NCBI RefSeq assembly: GCF_009712035.1
Contig: NZ_VILB01000013.1
Coordinates: 247,555 to 311,554 of the forward strand
Origin: Anabaena sp. UHCC 0187
GTDB taxonomy: Bacteria > Cyanobacteriota > Cyanobacteriia > Cyanobacteriales > Nostocaceae
Length of the DNA: 64,000 nucleotides
Reading direction: 5' to 3'
Positions 27,464 through 36,878 of this stretch are shown one piece after another; the first letter of the stretch is position 1, and each line of letters opens with the position of its first letter. A program made the position numbers and the translations under genes. The notes beneath the pieces are model-generated. The model ran no database searches. It worked only from the letters and a program-made list of their open reading frames with translations, and was not told where the DNA came from.

Positions 27464-28039
27464 ATGAACATTGAAGAATTTTTTGAATTAAGTGCTGGCA
27501 AGTGGTTTTCCCATCGCACCAGTCACCATTTAGCGTTTAAGCAGTCAGAAGACGGCAAATCAGACATCGTGATTGAGATGTTAGCCGCTGATCATCCAGA
27601 AGTAATTAAACTGTGTGAACAGTATGAAATTGCGCCGAATACAGCTTCCTGTGGGGCGCGAGTTACCTGGAATGGCACAATGGAATGGGATGAAGAAAAA
27701 CATGAGGGTTCTACTGTTTTAGCCACAGTCCCCAATGCAGATAACCCAGATGAAGGTAAATTACTCCGAGAGATGGGTTATGCCGAAAAAGCCCCCGTTG
27801 CTGGCAGCTATAAAATCGGTGATGATGGGGCTTTAACTCTGATTACTGAGTATGAAACCATGTGGTCTGAAGAAAGACTATGGTTTGCTAGTCCTAATTT
27901 GCGGATGCGGGTAAGTGTTCTGAAGCGATTTGGTGGCTTTAGTATGGCTTCCTTCACTTCCGAAATCCGTATGGGTAGCACCGATGCCTCTAAAAAGGCT
28001 ACGGAAGCCGCTAATTCAGTTAATACACCCGCAGTCTAA
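27464..28039 (+). CDS. cpcS: Phycobiliprotein lyase, CpcS/CpeS family
   Basis: A 191-residue lipocalin-fold bilin lyase of the S type, which attaches phycocyanobilin to a cysteine of phycocyanin or allophycocyanin beta subunits. Family features seen are [23 protein letters not shown], the [15 protein letters not shown] strand, [19 protein letters not shown] and [19 protein letters not shown]. The C-terminal tail after [10 protein letters not shown] is a short variable extension. It sits directly after the HEAT-repeat gene. The family is firm, but choosing between cpcS and cpeS naming is not possible from this sequence alone. Confidence 0.9.
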   Translation: MNIEEFFELSAGKWFSHRTSHHLAFKQSEDGKSDIVIEMLAADHPEVIKLCEQYEIAPNTASCGARVTWNGTMEWDEEKHEGSTVLATVPNADNPDEGKLLREMGYAEKAPVAGSYKIGDDGALTLITEYETMWSEERLWFASPNLRMRVSVLKRFGGFSMASFTSEIRMGSTDASKKATEAANSVNTPAV

Positions 28040-28051
28040 AACATTCAACTA

Positions 28052-28124
28052 CAATACTGAGGCTGGTAATTGGTAATTGGTCAAAATTCTTGCCTCTTGC
28101 CTCTTGCCTCTTGCCTCTTGCCTC
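28052..28124. repeat. Heptamer tandem repeats (GGTAATT, then five copies of TTGCCTC)
   Basis: About two copies of GGTAATT are followed by five perfect copies of TTGCCTC at 28090-28124. They occupy nearly the whole gap between two convergent genes (cpcS and the site-2 protease). Confidence 0.8.
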
Positions 28125-28136
28125 TTGATCACACTT

Positions 28137-29615
28137 TTAAAGCTGCAAAAAATTAGCTAAAGCTTGGGGTAATGGTAAAACAATTAACAATAACAAAGCC
28201 ATAGACATTAATCCCATAAAATCCCGTTTATTATCTAATTCCGTGACATCGTTTAAAGCAGGTTCATCAATTAAGGGAACGAATAATAAAATAATTGCCC
28301 ACAATAAAAATTCTTCTCTGATAAACGAAAGCATTAGTAATAATAATCTGGCAATTTGACCAATAATAACAGCAGTCCGTTGTCCAAACATAGCATGAAC
28401 AATGTGACCACCATCTAGTTGTCCCACGGGCATCAAATTCAAAGCTGTGACAATTAATCCTAAGAAACCTGCAACTGCAATTGGATGTAAATCAATGGCA
28501 GATTTTGCAGTTAATTCAGTTCCTAAAGCTAATTTTGAGAGTAAAGCTAATAAAATCGAATATTTAGGATTAAGTGCATTGGGGTTTAACATTCCGGCTT
28601 TTTCCGGTAAAGCTACTATTTCCGAATGAGCTAAACCCCAGAGTAATAAAGGTATAGTTGCAATAAACCCCGCTAGAGGTCCAGCAATACTCACATCAAA
28701 TAAAGCTTTGCGGTGAGGTATGGGACTCTGCATTTTAATAAAAGCACCAAATGTTCCTAAGAAAAAAGGTACAGGAATAAAATAAGGTAATGTGGAGCGA
28801 ATTTTATAGAATCTTGCTGTTAAATAATGACCTAGTTCATGAGTTCCTAAAATAGTCATTAACCCTAAAGCATAAGGTAAACCCTGAAAAAATAATGTGA
28901 AATCTGATTCTAGTTGGGTGACTTGAAAACCGGCAATTCTCAATCCTACAAAGGTAGTGCTGAATAAAGTTGCTACTAATAATAGCAATGCTAAAACTGG
29001 TTGAGTAATTTTTTCGGAATCTCGGTGGTTATTTTGTTTAACTGCTTGAGGATTGGGAACTAAAACAAAGAAAGGTTTCCCATTCATTCCTTCTTGAAAT
29101 ATGACTAAAAAGCGATCACCAAATTGTCCTTCAATATTAGTTTTAATCTGCTCGTAAGCATTACTAGCCATAGTTCGCAACTGTCCCCGACAAATTACTG
29201 CTTGGGGACGATACTCAATATTTTGGACATAATATACAGACCAGGGAAAACAATTTCGTAGTTGAGTTTCTTCTGCTAAGTCAATGGGACGAACTGGCGC
29301 TATTTCTGCGGGAGAATTGTTATTTGATTGTTCTTGATTTTCTGGAGATTGATTTTGTGGATCTGCGGGTAATTGCCGCCCCCAATGAAATAATAGCCAA
29401 TATAACAATAAACAACCCGCTGATACCCAAAGAATTAGTGCTGATGGGGGAGCTTGTTTGATACCATATATCAGCGTCCAACCAGTCAATATAAATGCCG
29501 GTGTCATTAAAACCAACCACAACAACCACACAGGGGTTCTTGTAGCCCGTGCAACACTGTATTGCATCATTAAATAAGTCAATGACCCCAGAAGGAGGAG
29601 AAACCAAAATGCCAT
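28137..29615 (-). CDS. Site-2 protease family (M50) membrane metalloprotease
   Basis: A 492-residue membrane protein of the site-2 protease family, close to the chloroplast EGY type. The zinc motif HELGH lies near residue 257 (THELGHYLTARFYKI), and the third ligand motif LMPVGQLDGGHI lies near residue 398. Several hydrophobic segments flank them. Two N-terminal membrane segments and a soluble part with YRPQAVICRGQLR are also present. Such enzymes cut membrane-bound regulators or chloroplast-type substrates. The substrate is unknown. Confidence 0.92.
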   Translation of the reverse strand: MAFWFLLLLGSLTYLMMQYSVARATRTPVWLLWLVLMTPAFILTGWTLIYGIKQAPPSALILWVSAGCLLLYWLLFHWGRQLPADPQNQSPENQEQSNNNSPAEIAPVRPIDLAEETQLRNCFPWSVYYVQNIEYRPQAVICRGQLRTMASNAYEQIKTNIEGQFGDRFLVIFQEGMNGKPFFVLVPNPQAVKQNNHRDSEKITQPVLALLLLVATLFSTTFVGLRIAGFQVTQLESDFTLFFQGLPYALGLMTILGTHELGHYLTARFYKIRSTLPYFIPVPFFLGTFGAFIKMQSPIPHRKALFDVSIAGPLAGFIATIPLLLWGLAHSEIVALPEKAGMLNPNALNPKYSILLALLSKLALGTELTAKSAIDLHPIAVAGFLGLIVTALNLMPVGQLDGGHIVHAMFGQRTAVIIGQIARLLLLMLSFIREEFLLWAIILLFVPLIDEPALNDVTELDNKRDFMGLMSMALLLLIVLPLPQALANFLQL

Positions 29616-29780
29616 ATTATCTTCACTATGTTTGATAGAATGCCTTACCTATAATTTCTGTTACAGATTTTGATGACAAATAAGACTGCACGCCTTAATT
29701 TTTCAATCACAGTTCACAGTTATGGTAAATACACTGTAACCTGATTGTTCACCACTCCTGCTGTTTTAGTTTTTTCATTT

Positions 29781-30533
29781 ATGTCTTCTTTTCCTCAACA
29801 GTCGATTCATAAGACTAAACAACCACGTTCTATATTTGTGGAAGCAACATCAACAGAGAAAAATCCTCTGACTTTGACACCCAAGAGCATTTTTGCCTTT
29901 CCACCAAATCGGGACACCTTAGGAGGAACATCTTACTTCATTGTCACAAATGAAGGGAATATTCTCATAGATTGCCCAGCTTTAGAACAGATAAACCAGG
30001 ATTTTTTGTCTTTGCATGGGGGAGTCAGGTGGTTTTTTATCAGTCATCGTGGTGCTATTGGTAAAGCAGCAGAATATCAACAAATCTTAAATTGCGAAAT
30101 TCTGATTCAAGAACAAGAAGCTTATTTATTGCCTGGTTCAACTGTCACCACTTTTACTAATGAGTTCACTCTCAATGCCACAACACAAATAATTTGGACA
30201 CCAGGCCATTCTCCAGGCTCTTCTTGTTTATACTATCGTGAATTTGACGGCGTGTTATTTTCTGGACGGCATTTAGTTCCTAACCAGCATGGCGAACCTG
30301 TGCCACTACGCACTTCTAAAACTTTTCATTGGCCACGACAACTTAAAAGCACTCAGTCTTTGAGCGATCGCTTTACAGCACAAACTTTAACTTATTTATG
30401 CCCCGGTGCTAATACAGGCTACCTCAGAGGTAAACCTTGTATAGATCAAGCTTACCAAAAAATCACAAACTTGAATTTAGCAACTTTACGGGAACAGGGA
30501 ACAGAGAAAGAAATTCTTCCCACTAACAACTGA
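29781..30533 (+). CDS. Metallo-beta-lactamase-fold protein with altered metal motif
   Basis: A 250-residue MBL-fold protein when started at ATG 29781; an upstream in-frame TTG (29745) would add 12 residues with no family support. The fold features are GGTSYFIVTNEGNILIDCP, WTPGHSPGSSCLYY and DGVLFSGRHLVP. The key first motif, normally SHxHxDHxG, reads SHRGAIGKA, so the second His, the Asp and the next His are absent. The PGHSPG motif is kept. It may therefore not bind two metals or may be non-catalytic. It converges with ctpA. Confidence 0.78.
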   Translation: MSSFPQQSIHKTKQPRSIFVEATSTEKNPLTLTPKSIFAFPPNRDTLGGTSYFIVTNEGNILIDCPALEQINQDFLSLHGGVRWFFISHRGAIGKAAEYQQILNCEILIQEQEAYLLPGSTVTTFTNEFTLNATTQIIWTPGHSPGSSCLYYREFDGVLFSGRHLVPNQHGEPVPLRTSKTFHWPRQLKSTQSLSDRFTAQTLTYLCPGANTGYLRGKPCIDQAYQKITNLNLATLREQGTEKEILPTNN

Positions 30534-30547
30534 CAACTGACCACTGA

Positions 30548-31798
30548 CTAATGATCCATTACCAAGCTTTTACTCAAAAGTTCTATAGCCGCTTGATATT
30601 GAGCATCTGCCTTTGTGCCGATTTGCTCCCGGTTAAGTGATGCTTGGGGAATAATTTGATCAGGCTTAATTCCCAATTTGTTAATGTCTCGATGGTTAGG
30701 AGTTTCATATTTAGCAATTGTTACCGCCAAACCAGAACCGTCCGATAATTCAAACAAAGATTGAATTAAGCCCTTACCAAAGGTAGTTTCCCCAATTAAC
30801 TGGGCGCGATGATTATCTTGTAAAGCCCCTGCGAGAATTTCGCTGGCACTGGCAGTTCCTTGATTAACTAAAATTACTAAAGGATCTTTTGTTATTGCCG
30901 GACCGAAGGCTTCATAAGTTCCCTGAATGCCTTGACGGTTGGCAGTGTAAACGATTGTGCCAGAGTCCAACCACAAACGGGCAGTTTCAATTCCCGCTTG
31001 TAAGAGTCCACCGGGATTATTTCTTAAATCAAGAATATAGGCATCTGCGCCTTTTTTTTCTAAAATAGAAATAGCGTGTGCCAACTCAGTAACGGCATTG
31101 GCACTAAATTGACTCAGACGGAGATAGCCAATCTTGCTTCCTTGGGGGGATAATCGCAAGTCAGATATAACAGGATTAAGAGCAATGCGATCGCGCACCA
31201 AGATAACTTCCTGGGTTTTTTCTCCTTCTCGGCCAATTAAAAGAGTGACAACACTGCCCCTTGGTCCACGCATCTGCGCCGCAGCCTCATCAAGAGTCAA
31301 ATTCTCTGTGGATAAGCCTTCAATTTTCAAAATGCGATCGCGTGGTTTTAAACCCGCTTTCTCGGCTGGTGAATCTTCAATAGGTGTAATTACTTCCAAA
31401 ATGCCAGTTTGGGCATTGAGAGCAATTTGTAAACCCACACCCGTAAGTTCTCCAGAAGTGCTAACTTGTAAACTGCGATATTTCTCAGGTTCAAGAAACC
31501 GGGTAAAAGGATCATCCAGGCTCTTGAGCATCTCCTGGATTGTGGCATAGGCCGCTTCATGGTTGGCAAAATGACTTTTCAGTGCCTTTTGTCGTACATC
31601 AACCCAGCTTTGATGGTTGAAAGTGCCATCCAGATAAGAGCGATTAACAATTCGCCACACTTCATAAACTAGCTTCTGTTCTGGGGTTAAAGCTGAAGCG
31701 GGAGGAACATATCCTCCAAACACCAGGGAAAAAAGCAATAGTAGTAAACATCCTAGCCGCCAAAACCGTTTGTGAATGAACCCTAATTTCAGTGCCAT
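30548..31798 (-). CDS. ctpA: Carboxyl-terminal processing protease CtpA (S41 family)
   Basis: A 416-residue S41 protease. A signal peptide (LGCLLLLLFSLVFGGYVPPASA, residues 16-37) directs it to the lumen or periplasm. A PDZ domain (about 115-195) is followed by the protease core with the catalytic pair Ser317 (QGTASASEILAG) and Lys342 (TFGKGLIQS), at the 25-residue spacing known from the plant D1 protease. It should remove the C-terminal extension of photosystem II D1. Divergent position upstream of petB is also known from other cyanobacteria. CtpB/CtpC cannot be formally excluded. Confidence 0.88.
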   Translation of the reverse strand: MALKLGFIHKRFWRLGCLLLLLFSLVFGGYVPPASALTPEQKLVYEVWRIVNRSYLDGTFNHQSWVDVRQKALKSHFANHEAAYATIQEMLKSLDDPFTRFLEPEKYRSLQVSTSGELTGVGLQIALNAQTGILEVITPIEDSPAEKAGLKPRDRILKIEGLSTENLTLDEAAAQMRGPRGSVVTLLIGREGEKTQEVILVRDRIALNPVISDLRLSPQGSKIGYLRLSQFSANAVTELAHAISILEKKGADAYILDLRNNPGGLLQAGIETARLWLDSGTIVYTANRQGIQGTYEAFGPAITKDPLVILVNQGTASASEILAGALQDNHRAQLIGETTFGKGLIQSLFELSDGSGLAVTIAKYETPNHRDINKLGIKPDQIIPQASLNREQIGTKADAQYQAAIELLSKSLVMDH

Positions 31799-32191
31799 CT
31801 CAGACTCAAATTCCCTAAAACTTTCTTTAATGCTCAGTTGCTGATGAAATCTATCTCTCGACTATGTTACTTTTTTTATAGAAGAAGTGCATTCTTCTCA
31901 TAAAGTTGCTAGTCCAACTTGATGAGATTTCCATTCTTCCTGATCAACGATAAAATCTTCTTTGGGGTCAACATTGTTAGCGTTGGCTGGCAAAGACGAG
32001 AGACAGGAAGATTTCTCAAAAATAGGGTGAGTTACACCCAAATTGACGCTCGTGGACAAATAGAAGCCCATTCTCTTGGATGAAGCGAGAAGCGAACCCT
32101 CTAACTGAGGTTAGTTGAATAGTCAGCCATGACTAAGATTCGCATAACAAAACTTATCAACCGCAATCTATTTTTAGGACCTTAAGATTGT
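31799..32191 (+). promoter_or_regulatory. Divergent ctpA-petB promoter region and long petB leader
   Basis: About 390 bp between ctpA and petB. Short hairpins are visible near petB: GGGTG/CACCC (about 32025-32039) and CTAAC-TGAG-GTTAG (about 32101-32114). No ribosome site of classic strength precedes petB. The segment around 32045-32130 has a look I associate with ends of IS605-type elements, but no open frame supports this, so it is not called. Confidence 0.4.
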
Positions 32192-32839
32192 ATGGCTAAC
32201 GTTTATGACTGGTTTGAGGAACGCTTGGATCTCCAAGAGATTGCTGATGATATCACCACCAAATACGTTCCTCCCCACGTTAACATTTTCTACTGTTTAG
32301 GTGGCATTACCCTAGTCTGCTTCCTGATCCAGTTCGCTACTGGATTTGCGATGACATTCTACTACAAACCTACCGTCGCCGAAGCTTTCTCCTCCGTAGA
32401 GTACATCATGAATGAAGTCAACTTCGGTTGGTTAATTCGCTCCATTCACCGCTGGTCAGCCAGCATGATGGTATTGATGATGATTTTGCACACCTTCCGC
32501 GTTTACCTCACAGGTGGCTTCAAAAAGCCCCGTGAACTTACCTGGATCAGTGGTGTCATCCTCGCAGTTATCACCGTTTCCTTTGGTGTAACAGGCTACT
32601 CTTTACCCTGGGATCAAATTGGTTACTGGGCTGTAAAAATTGTGAGTGGTGTACCCGAAGCAATTCCCGTAGTCGGCGTGCTGATTTCCGATTTACTTCG
32701 TGGTGGTTCTAGTGTTGGTCAAGCTACACTCACCCGCTACTATAGCGCTCACACCTTCGTTCTGCCTTGGTTAATTGCTGTCTTCATGTTGTTCCACTTC
32801 TTGATGATTCGCAAACAAGGTATTTCTGGACCTTTGTAA
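32192..32839 (+). CDS. petB: Cytochrome b6
   Basis: The 215-residue cytochrome b6 subunit of the cytochrome b6f complex, which carries electrons from plastoquinol to plastocyanin in thylakoids. The heme ligands His86, His100, His187 and His202 and the covalent heme cysteine Cys35 are all in place (SIHRWSA, MILHTFR, SAHTF, FHFLM). Four transmembrane helices are clear. petD follows after 200 bp on the same strand, the usual pair. Confidence 0.99.
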   Translation: MANVYDWFEERLDLQEIADDITTKYVPPHVNIFYCLGGITLVCFLIQFATGFAMTFYYKPTVAEAFSSVEYIMNEVNFGWLIRSIHRWSASMMVLMMILHTFRVYLTGGFKKPRELTWISGVILAVITVSFGVTGYSLPWDQIGYWAVKIVSGVPEAIPVVGVLISDLLRGGSSVGQATLTRYYSAHTFVLPWLIAVFMLFHFLMIRKQGISGPL

Positions 32840-33038
32840 TTAAAGTTATTAGCAAACAGGCATAACTTGTGTTTCCAGATCATCGTAGTTTGTTTTAAAC
32901 TGAGAGAAAATAACTTGTAAGTTTTAGACATAAACTACTATCTGAAACTTGAGCTAGTTGAAAGCAATAAGTTGCCTGTATAGCTGATAGCTTTCACCAA
33001 TGCTTTAACCTCACTTCAGCCGGAGAGCGCATTTAAAA

Positions 33039-33521
33039 ATGTCAACGCAAAAAAAACCGGATCTGAGCGATCCCAAATTGAGAGCTAAACTTGCCCAAGG
33101 CATGGGTCACAACTACTATGGTGAACCAGCTTGGCCTAACGATTTGCTCTACATCTTCCCAGTCGTAATTATGGGTTCTTTCGCCTGTATAGTGGCTCTA
33201 GCAGTTCTAGATCCCGCTTTAGTAGGTGAACCAGCTAATCCTTTTGCTACTCCTTTGGAAATTTTGCCAGAGTGGTACTTGTATCCTGTATTCCAAATTC
33301 TCCGCTCACTACCTAGTAAACTATTAGGTGTGTTAGCAATGGCTGCTGTACCTTTGGGACTAATTCTCGTTCCCTTCTTGGAAAACGTGAATAAATTCCA
33401 AAACCCCTTCCGTCGTCCCGTCGCAACAACAGTATTTCTTTTTGGTACTCTTGTTACCCTGTGGCTAGGTGTGGGTGCTGCACTCCCATTGGATAAATCC
33501 TTAACTTTAGGATTGTTCTAA
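33039..33521 (+). CDS. petD: Cytochrome b6f complex subunit IV
   Basis: The 160-residue subunit IV, which completes the quinol-oxidising site of the b6f complex. The conserved P-E-W-Y motif is at residues 77-80 ([13 protein letters not shown]), followed by [13 protein letters not shown]. Three transmembrane segments are visible, and the length is standard. It lies 200 bp after petB; the two are normally co-transcribed, and the gap holds no other gene. Confidence 0.99.
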   Translation: MSTQKKPDLSDPKLRAKLAQGMGHNYYGEPAWPNDLLYIFPVVIMGSFACIVALAVLDPALVGEPANPFATPLEILPEWYLYPVFQILRSLPSKLLGVLAMAAVPLGLILVPFLENVNKFQNPFRRPVATTVFLFGTLVTLWLGVGAALPLDKSLTLGLF

Positions 33522-33751
33522 GGTAGTTGAGTCAAAACTAAATCTGATAACGTCTGTGGTTTTCAAGAGCGTATACGGGATAATATCTGACAAACAACTA
33601 GCCGCAAGTCTTTTCTGGTCTACTTGTTAATGATATTTCAAAAGGGATATGCTTTTGAAAACCCACAGGCGTTAACTAATCTGGGATTGATGATTAAATC
33701 ACCAAAAAACGCAAATACTGTTTCACTTACTTTCTATTCAAGTTACGGTCA

Positions 33752-34195
33752 ATGCTTAGCATAGTGCAGCAAGACCATAGAATGGTAGGGAGCGATCTTA
33801 AGCTCCTGAACCAAGTACAACAATGGTTTGAAGAATTTTGTCAGCAATATTTACCTAAATATGGCTGGTCAGATAGCCAACTTTATCGTCTTAACCTAGC
33901 ATTAGCAGAAGGTTTTACCAACGCAGTTCGTCATGCTCATCATTCCTTACCACCAGAAACAACTATAGAAATTCAAGTCAGTCTCTGGATTGATAGACTG
34001 GAAATAAGAATTTGGGATTATGGAAAACCATTTAATCCTGATGTCATCACTGAGCCAGAACCGGGTACTCTACAAGTAGGTGGGTATGGATGGTTTTTAC
34101 TCCGACGCTTGGCAGATAAAGTTGTTTATGAACGTGATTCAGATACTAGAAATTGTCTGTTAATTGTCAAATATTGTTTAGAAGAACAACATTAG
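33752..34195 (+). CDS. Anti-sigma regulatory-type ATP-binding protein (HATPase)
   Basis: A 147-residue single-domain GHKL ATPase of the RsbW/SpoIIAB type. The N-box is visible as LALAEGFTNAVRHAH (Glu and Asn Mg/ATP ligands), and the following LEIRIWDYGKPF and GGYGWFLLRRLADKV correspond to the G1 and G2 boxes. Such proteins are serine kinases that bind sigma factors or act within partner-switch systems. No partner-switch partner is adjacent, so the target is unknown. The gene follows petD with a 230-bp gap. Confidence 0.85.
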   Translation: MLSIVQQDHRMVGSDLKLLNQVQQWFEEFCQQYLPKYGWSDSQLYRLNLALAEGFTNAVRHAHHSLPPETTIEIQVSLWIDRLEIRIWDYGKPFNPDVITEPEPGTLQVGGYGWFLLRRLADKVVYERDSDTRNCLLIVKYCLEEQH

Positions 34196-34612
34196 AGACT
34201 AGTACCGCAGGGCAGAATTAAAAATTAAAAAAGCAAATTCAGACAGGCTTTTTAGGAAATTTTTAATAGTTGATTAAATTACGCCACTCTGTACTATTTA
34301 TGATACTTAAAAGTGGATGTATAGGAGGAGTTGGGATCAAACCCCTATTGTGGATGTAGTTTCATGATAAATTGATGCCCTAACCTCCTTATCTGTTGCT
34401 ATATATGTTCAATAAATTGAGACAAAGGGATCAATTTAAAAGAACTTTTCTTCTTTATCAATAATAATATTTAAAATACTAAGTAGGTGGGCATGAGATA
34501 ATCTAAATATGTAACAAAATGGAAAAATGCCCAAGACTTCTTCACTCTTATATGAGTGCCTCTTACCTTGCCATAAAGACAATTTTTAACACCAACCTAC
34601 TTAATTACCAAA
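34196..34612. other. Intergenic region with a short inverted-repeat-bounded segment
   Basis: About 417 AT-rich bases without a gene. The segment 34480-34601 is bounded by inverted TAAGTAGGT / ACCTACTTA and may be a small non-autonomous element. The promoter of the glycosyltransferase gene is expected within or after it. Confidence 0.4.
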
Positions 34613-35782
34613 GTGGCAGATCAACTTACAGAGAGTAAAATAGTTAAAAATACAACTAATCATGTATTCCTGTTTTTAGAGATTTTCCTACAGGAAGGTG
34701 GAGTTCAATCCTATGTCAAGGATATTTTCGGGGCGTATTTACAGTTAGACGAAATTTATCAAGCAGATGTATTTATCTTGCGAGATAGTCCCGACTGTAA
34801 AAATCCTTTTGCATCAGAACGGTTAAAATTTCACTATTTCCAGAGTAATTCTCCTGCGGTGGGAAGAGTTAAATTAGCATTTTCTTTACTCTGGTTTTTA
34901 TTACAAAAAAGACCTGAACACGTTTTCTGTGGTCATATTAAACTAGCAATTTTAACAAAAACTTTGTGCCAGTTATTAGGAATTCCCTATACTGTTCTCA
35001 CCTATGGAAAAGAAGTCTGGAAACCACTCAACAGTCAAGAAAGACAGGCTTTAGCTTCATCCTCTAACATTTGGACAATTAGCCGTTACAGTCGAGATTG
35101 CGCTTGTGCTGCTAATGGTATAGACCCTAATCAGGTTGAGATGTTACCTTGTGCCATTGACGGGAATAAATTTACTCCTGGTCCTAAGTTACCAGAATTT
35201 ATTGAAAAGTATAATTTAAGTAATACCAAAGTATTAATGACCGTGGCGCGGCTGTGGTCTGGGGATATTTACAAGGGTGTAGATGTCACAATTAGGGCAT
35301 TACCACAAATTCTGCAAGTATTCCCAGATGTTAAATATTTAGTTATTGGTCGCGGTGATGACCAACCACGATTAGCCCAGTTAGCAAAGGATTTAGGTGT
35401 GAGTGATCACGTCATCTTTACTGGATTTGTCCCTACAGAAGCATTAATATTTCATTATCGTCTAGCTGATGCCTATATTATGCCCTCACAAGAAGGCTTT
35501 GGCATTGTCTACTTAGAAGCAATGGCTTGTGGGATACCTGTGTTATCAGGAGATGATGATGGTTCTGCTGACCCTTTACAGGATGGTAAACTGGGATGGA
35601 GAGTCCCACACCGTGATTCTGGGGCAGTAGCAGCAGCTTGTATAGAAATTTTGCAAGGTAATGACCAACGTTGCGATGGAAAATGGCTTAGAGAACAGGC
35701 TTTAGCCGCATTTGGGATAGATACGTTCCCTCAGCGGTTACAACAAATCCTGCTTTGCTCATCTGACCTAACCAAAAACTAA
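34613..35782 (+). CDS. Glycosyltransferase family 4
   Basis: A 389-residue GT-B glycosyltransferase starting with GTG. The acceptor-side N-terminus (FLFLEIFLQEGGVQSYVKDIF) and the C-terminal donor-binding domain are typical: MTVARLWSGDIYKGVDVTI, VIGRGDDQPRL, VIFTGFVPTEALIFHYRLADAYIMPSQEGFGIVYLEAMACGIPV with the E-x7-E motif. The sugar and acceptor are unknown. Family 4 members often make cell-envelope or exopolysaccharide units. The following small membrane protein gene starts 38 bp later on the same strand. Confidence 0.9.
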   Translation: MADQLTESKIVKNTTNHVFLFLEIFLQEGGVQSYVKDIFGAYLQLDEIYQADVFILRDSPDCKNPFASERLKFHYFQSNSPAVGRVKLAFSLLWFLLQKRPEHVFCGHIKLAILTKTLCQLLGIPYTVLTYGKEVWKPLNSQERQALASSSNIWTISRYSRDCACAANGIDPNQVEMLPCAIDGNKFTPGPKLPEFIEKYNLSNTKVLMTVARLWSGDIYKGVDVTIRALPQILQVFPDVKYLVIGRGDDQPRLAQLAKDLGVSDHVIFTGFVPTEALIFHYRLADAYIMPSQEGFGIVYLEAMACGIPVLSGDDDGSADPLQDGKLGWRVPHRDSGAVAAACIEILQGNDQRCDGKWLREQALAAFGIDTFPQRLQQILLCSSDLTKN

Positions 35783-35819
35783 ACTCGTTATCCTAGAGTC
35801 AGCAGCACAAATTTGAGAT

Positions 35820-36191
35820 ATGAGCTTTAAAAACTTACAATTCAATGTTGAAAAAATCCGTCCTTGGCTAACCCTGTTAGCAATTGCCTGGTTATTAGCA
35901 TCATTGGGATTGGGCTGGTTAGTCAATTCCTTAGTTATTATTTTGGGGTTATTGTTATTCTTACCTGTGGTAGCCTTCTTTGGCTTTCGCTGGTGGTTAG
36001 CAAAGAACCTAATCACTGATCAATGTCCTGTCTGTGGATATGAATTAACAGGTATAAATAATAGTCAAGTACAGTGTACCAACTGTGGTGAGCGGCTATT
36101 AGTTAATAACCGCCAATTTCAACGCTTTACACCAGAAGGGACAATTGATGTCACCGCAGTTGAAGTTCAAGCCCAATCACTAGAAGATTAG
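35820..36191 (+). CDS. Small membrane protein with C-terminal zinc ribbon
   Basis: A 123-residue protein. Two hydrophobic helices (about residues 15-55, LTLLAIAWLLASLGLGW and LVIILGLLLFLPVVAFFGF) are followed by a cytosolic CPVCGYEL...CTNCGE zinc ribbon with paired CxxC motifs. The C-terminal tail (about 100-123) is acidic. The fold suggests a small membrane-anchored zinc-ribbon protein of unknown function, common in cyanobacteria. It may share a transcript with the upstream glycosyltransferase. Confidence 0.78.
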   Translation: MSFKNLQFNVEKIRPWLTLLAIAWLLASLGLGWLVNSLVIILGLLLFLPVVAFFGFRWWLAKNLITDQCPVCGYELTGINNSQVQCTNCGERLLVNNRQFQRFTPEGTIDVTAVEVQAQSLED

Positions 36192-36216
36192 TCAGTTGTC
36201 AGTTGCCATTTGGAAT

Positions 36217-36738
36217 TTAGAAGGGTGAATTTATTAAACTTGCCGATTGATCCAGATTTTTGAGAAAATATGGTTGCTGTAGTTCAGAAAGCCAAAGAAT
36301 CAAAGCGTCTTCATTGTTATCTTTGTAATAACCCCGTCGTTTTCCTGCTGTTTTGAAACCAAACTTTTGATACAAGGAGATAGCAACGTGGTTAGAATCT
36401 CGGACTTCGAGAGTAGCTCTCTCCAAGCCAATGTCGGCAGCAGTCCGTAATAGGGCATACAATAAAGCCTTTCCTAACCCTTGTCCATGATATTGGGGGT
36501 GAACAGCTAAAATTGTAATGTGTGCCTCTTCTAAAATTGACCAAAAGCACCCCATTCCTAAAAGTTCGGAGTCATTAAAGGGGGAAAATAAACCCAAAAA
36601 ATGACTATTAGGACTTTCTAACTCCCGCAGGTAGCCTTCCATAGTCCACAAACCATCGAAACAGGCTTTATCCAGTTCTAACAGTTCCGTTAAATTGTCT
36701 GTGGTTAAAGATTGAATTTTTAAGTCTGATGAAATCAC
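36217..36738 (-). CDS. rimI: Ribosomal protein S18 alanine N-acetyltransferase (RimI family)
   Basis: A 173-residue GNAT acetyltransferase. The acetyl-CoA binding motif is visible as VHPQYHGQGLGKALLYALL (Q/RxxGxG/A), and the preceding ITILAV strand and LEVRDSNHVAISLYQKFGF are typical RimI parts. RimI acetylates the N-terminal alanine of ribosomal protein S18. The C-terminal 25 residues are a variable tail. It converges with the small membrane protein gene, 25 bp apart, across a heptamer repeat (GTCAGTT). Confidence 0.85.
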   Translation of the reverse strand: MISSDLKIQSLTTDNLTELLELDKACFDGLWTMEGYLRELESPNSHFLGLFSPFNDSELLGMGCFWSILEEAHITILAVHPQYHGQGLGKALLYALLRTAADIGLERATLEVRDSNHVAISLYQKFGFKTAGKRRGYYKDNNEDALILWLSELQQPYFLKNLDQSASLINSPF

Positions 36739-36778
36739 AATTTTTGAGGATTTGAGGATTGAGGAAGGTTAATTAGCA

Positions 36779-36806
36779 ATTACCCATTACCCATTACCCA
36801 TTACCA
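36779..36806. repeat. Heptamer tandem repeat ATTACCC
   Basis: Three perfect copies of ATTACCC and one with a final A lie between the divergent rimI and lysA genes. Confidence 0.85.
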
Positions 36807-36878
36807 ATGAGGGGGTAAACTGGGAATAAGGACATATACTCATGTCCTAATTTTTTACAAAGACAACTCTTATTAATT

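Noticed and set aside
32045-32130. Possible IS605/TnpB right-end or omega-RNA fragment before petB
   Set aside because: The likeness is only to remembered sequence style; no open frame, repeat copy or element end supports it.
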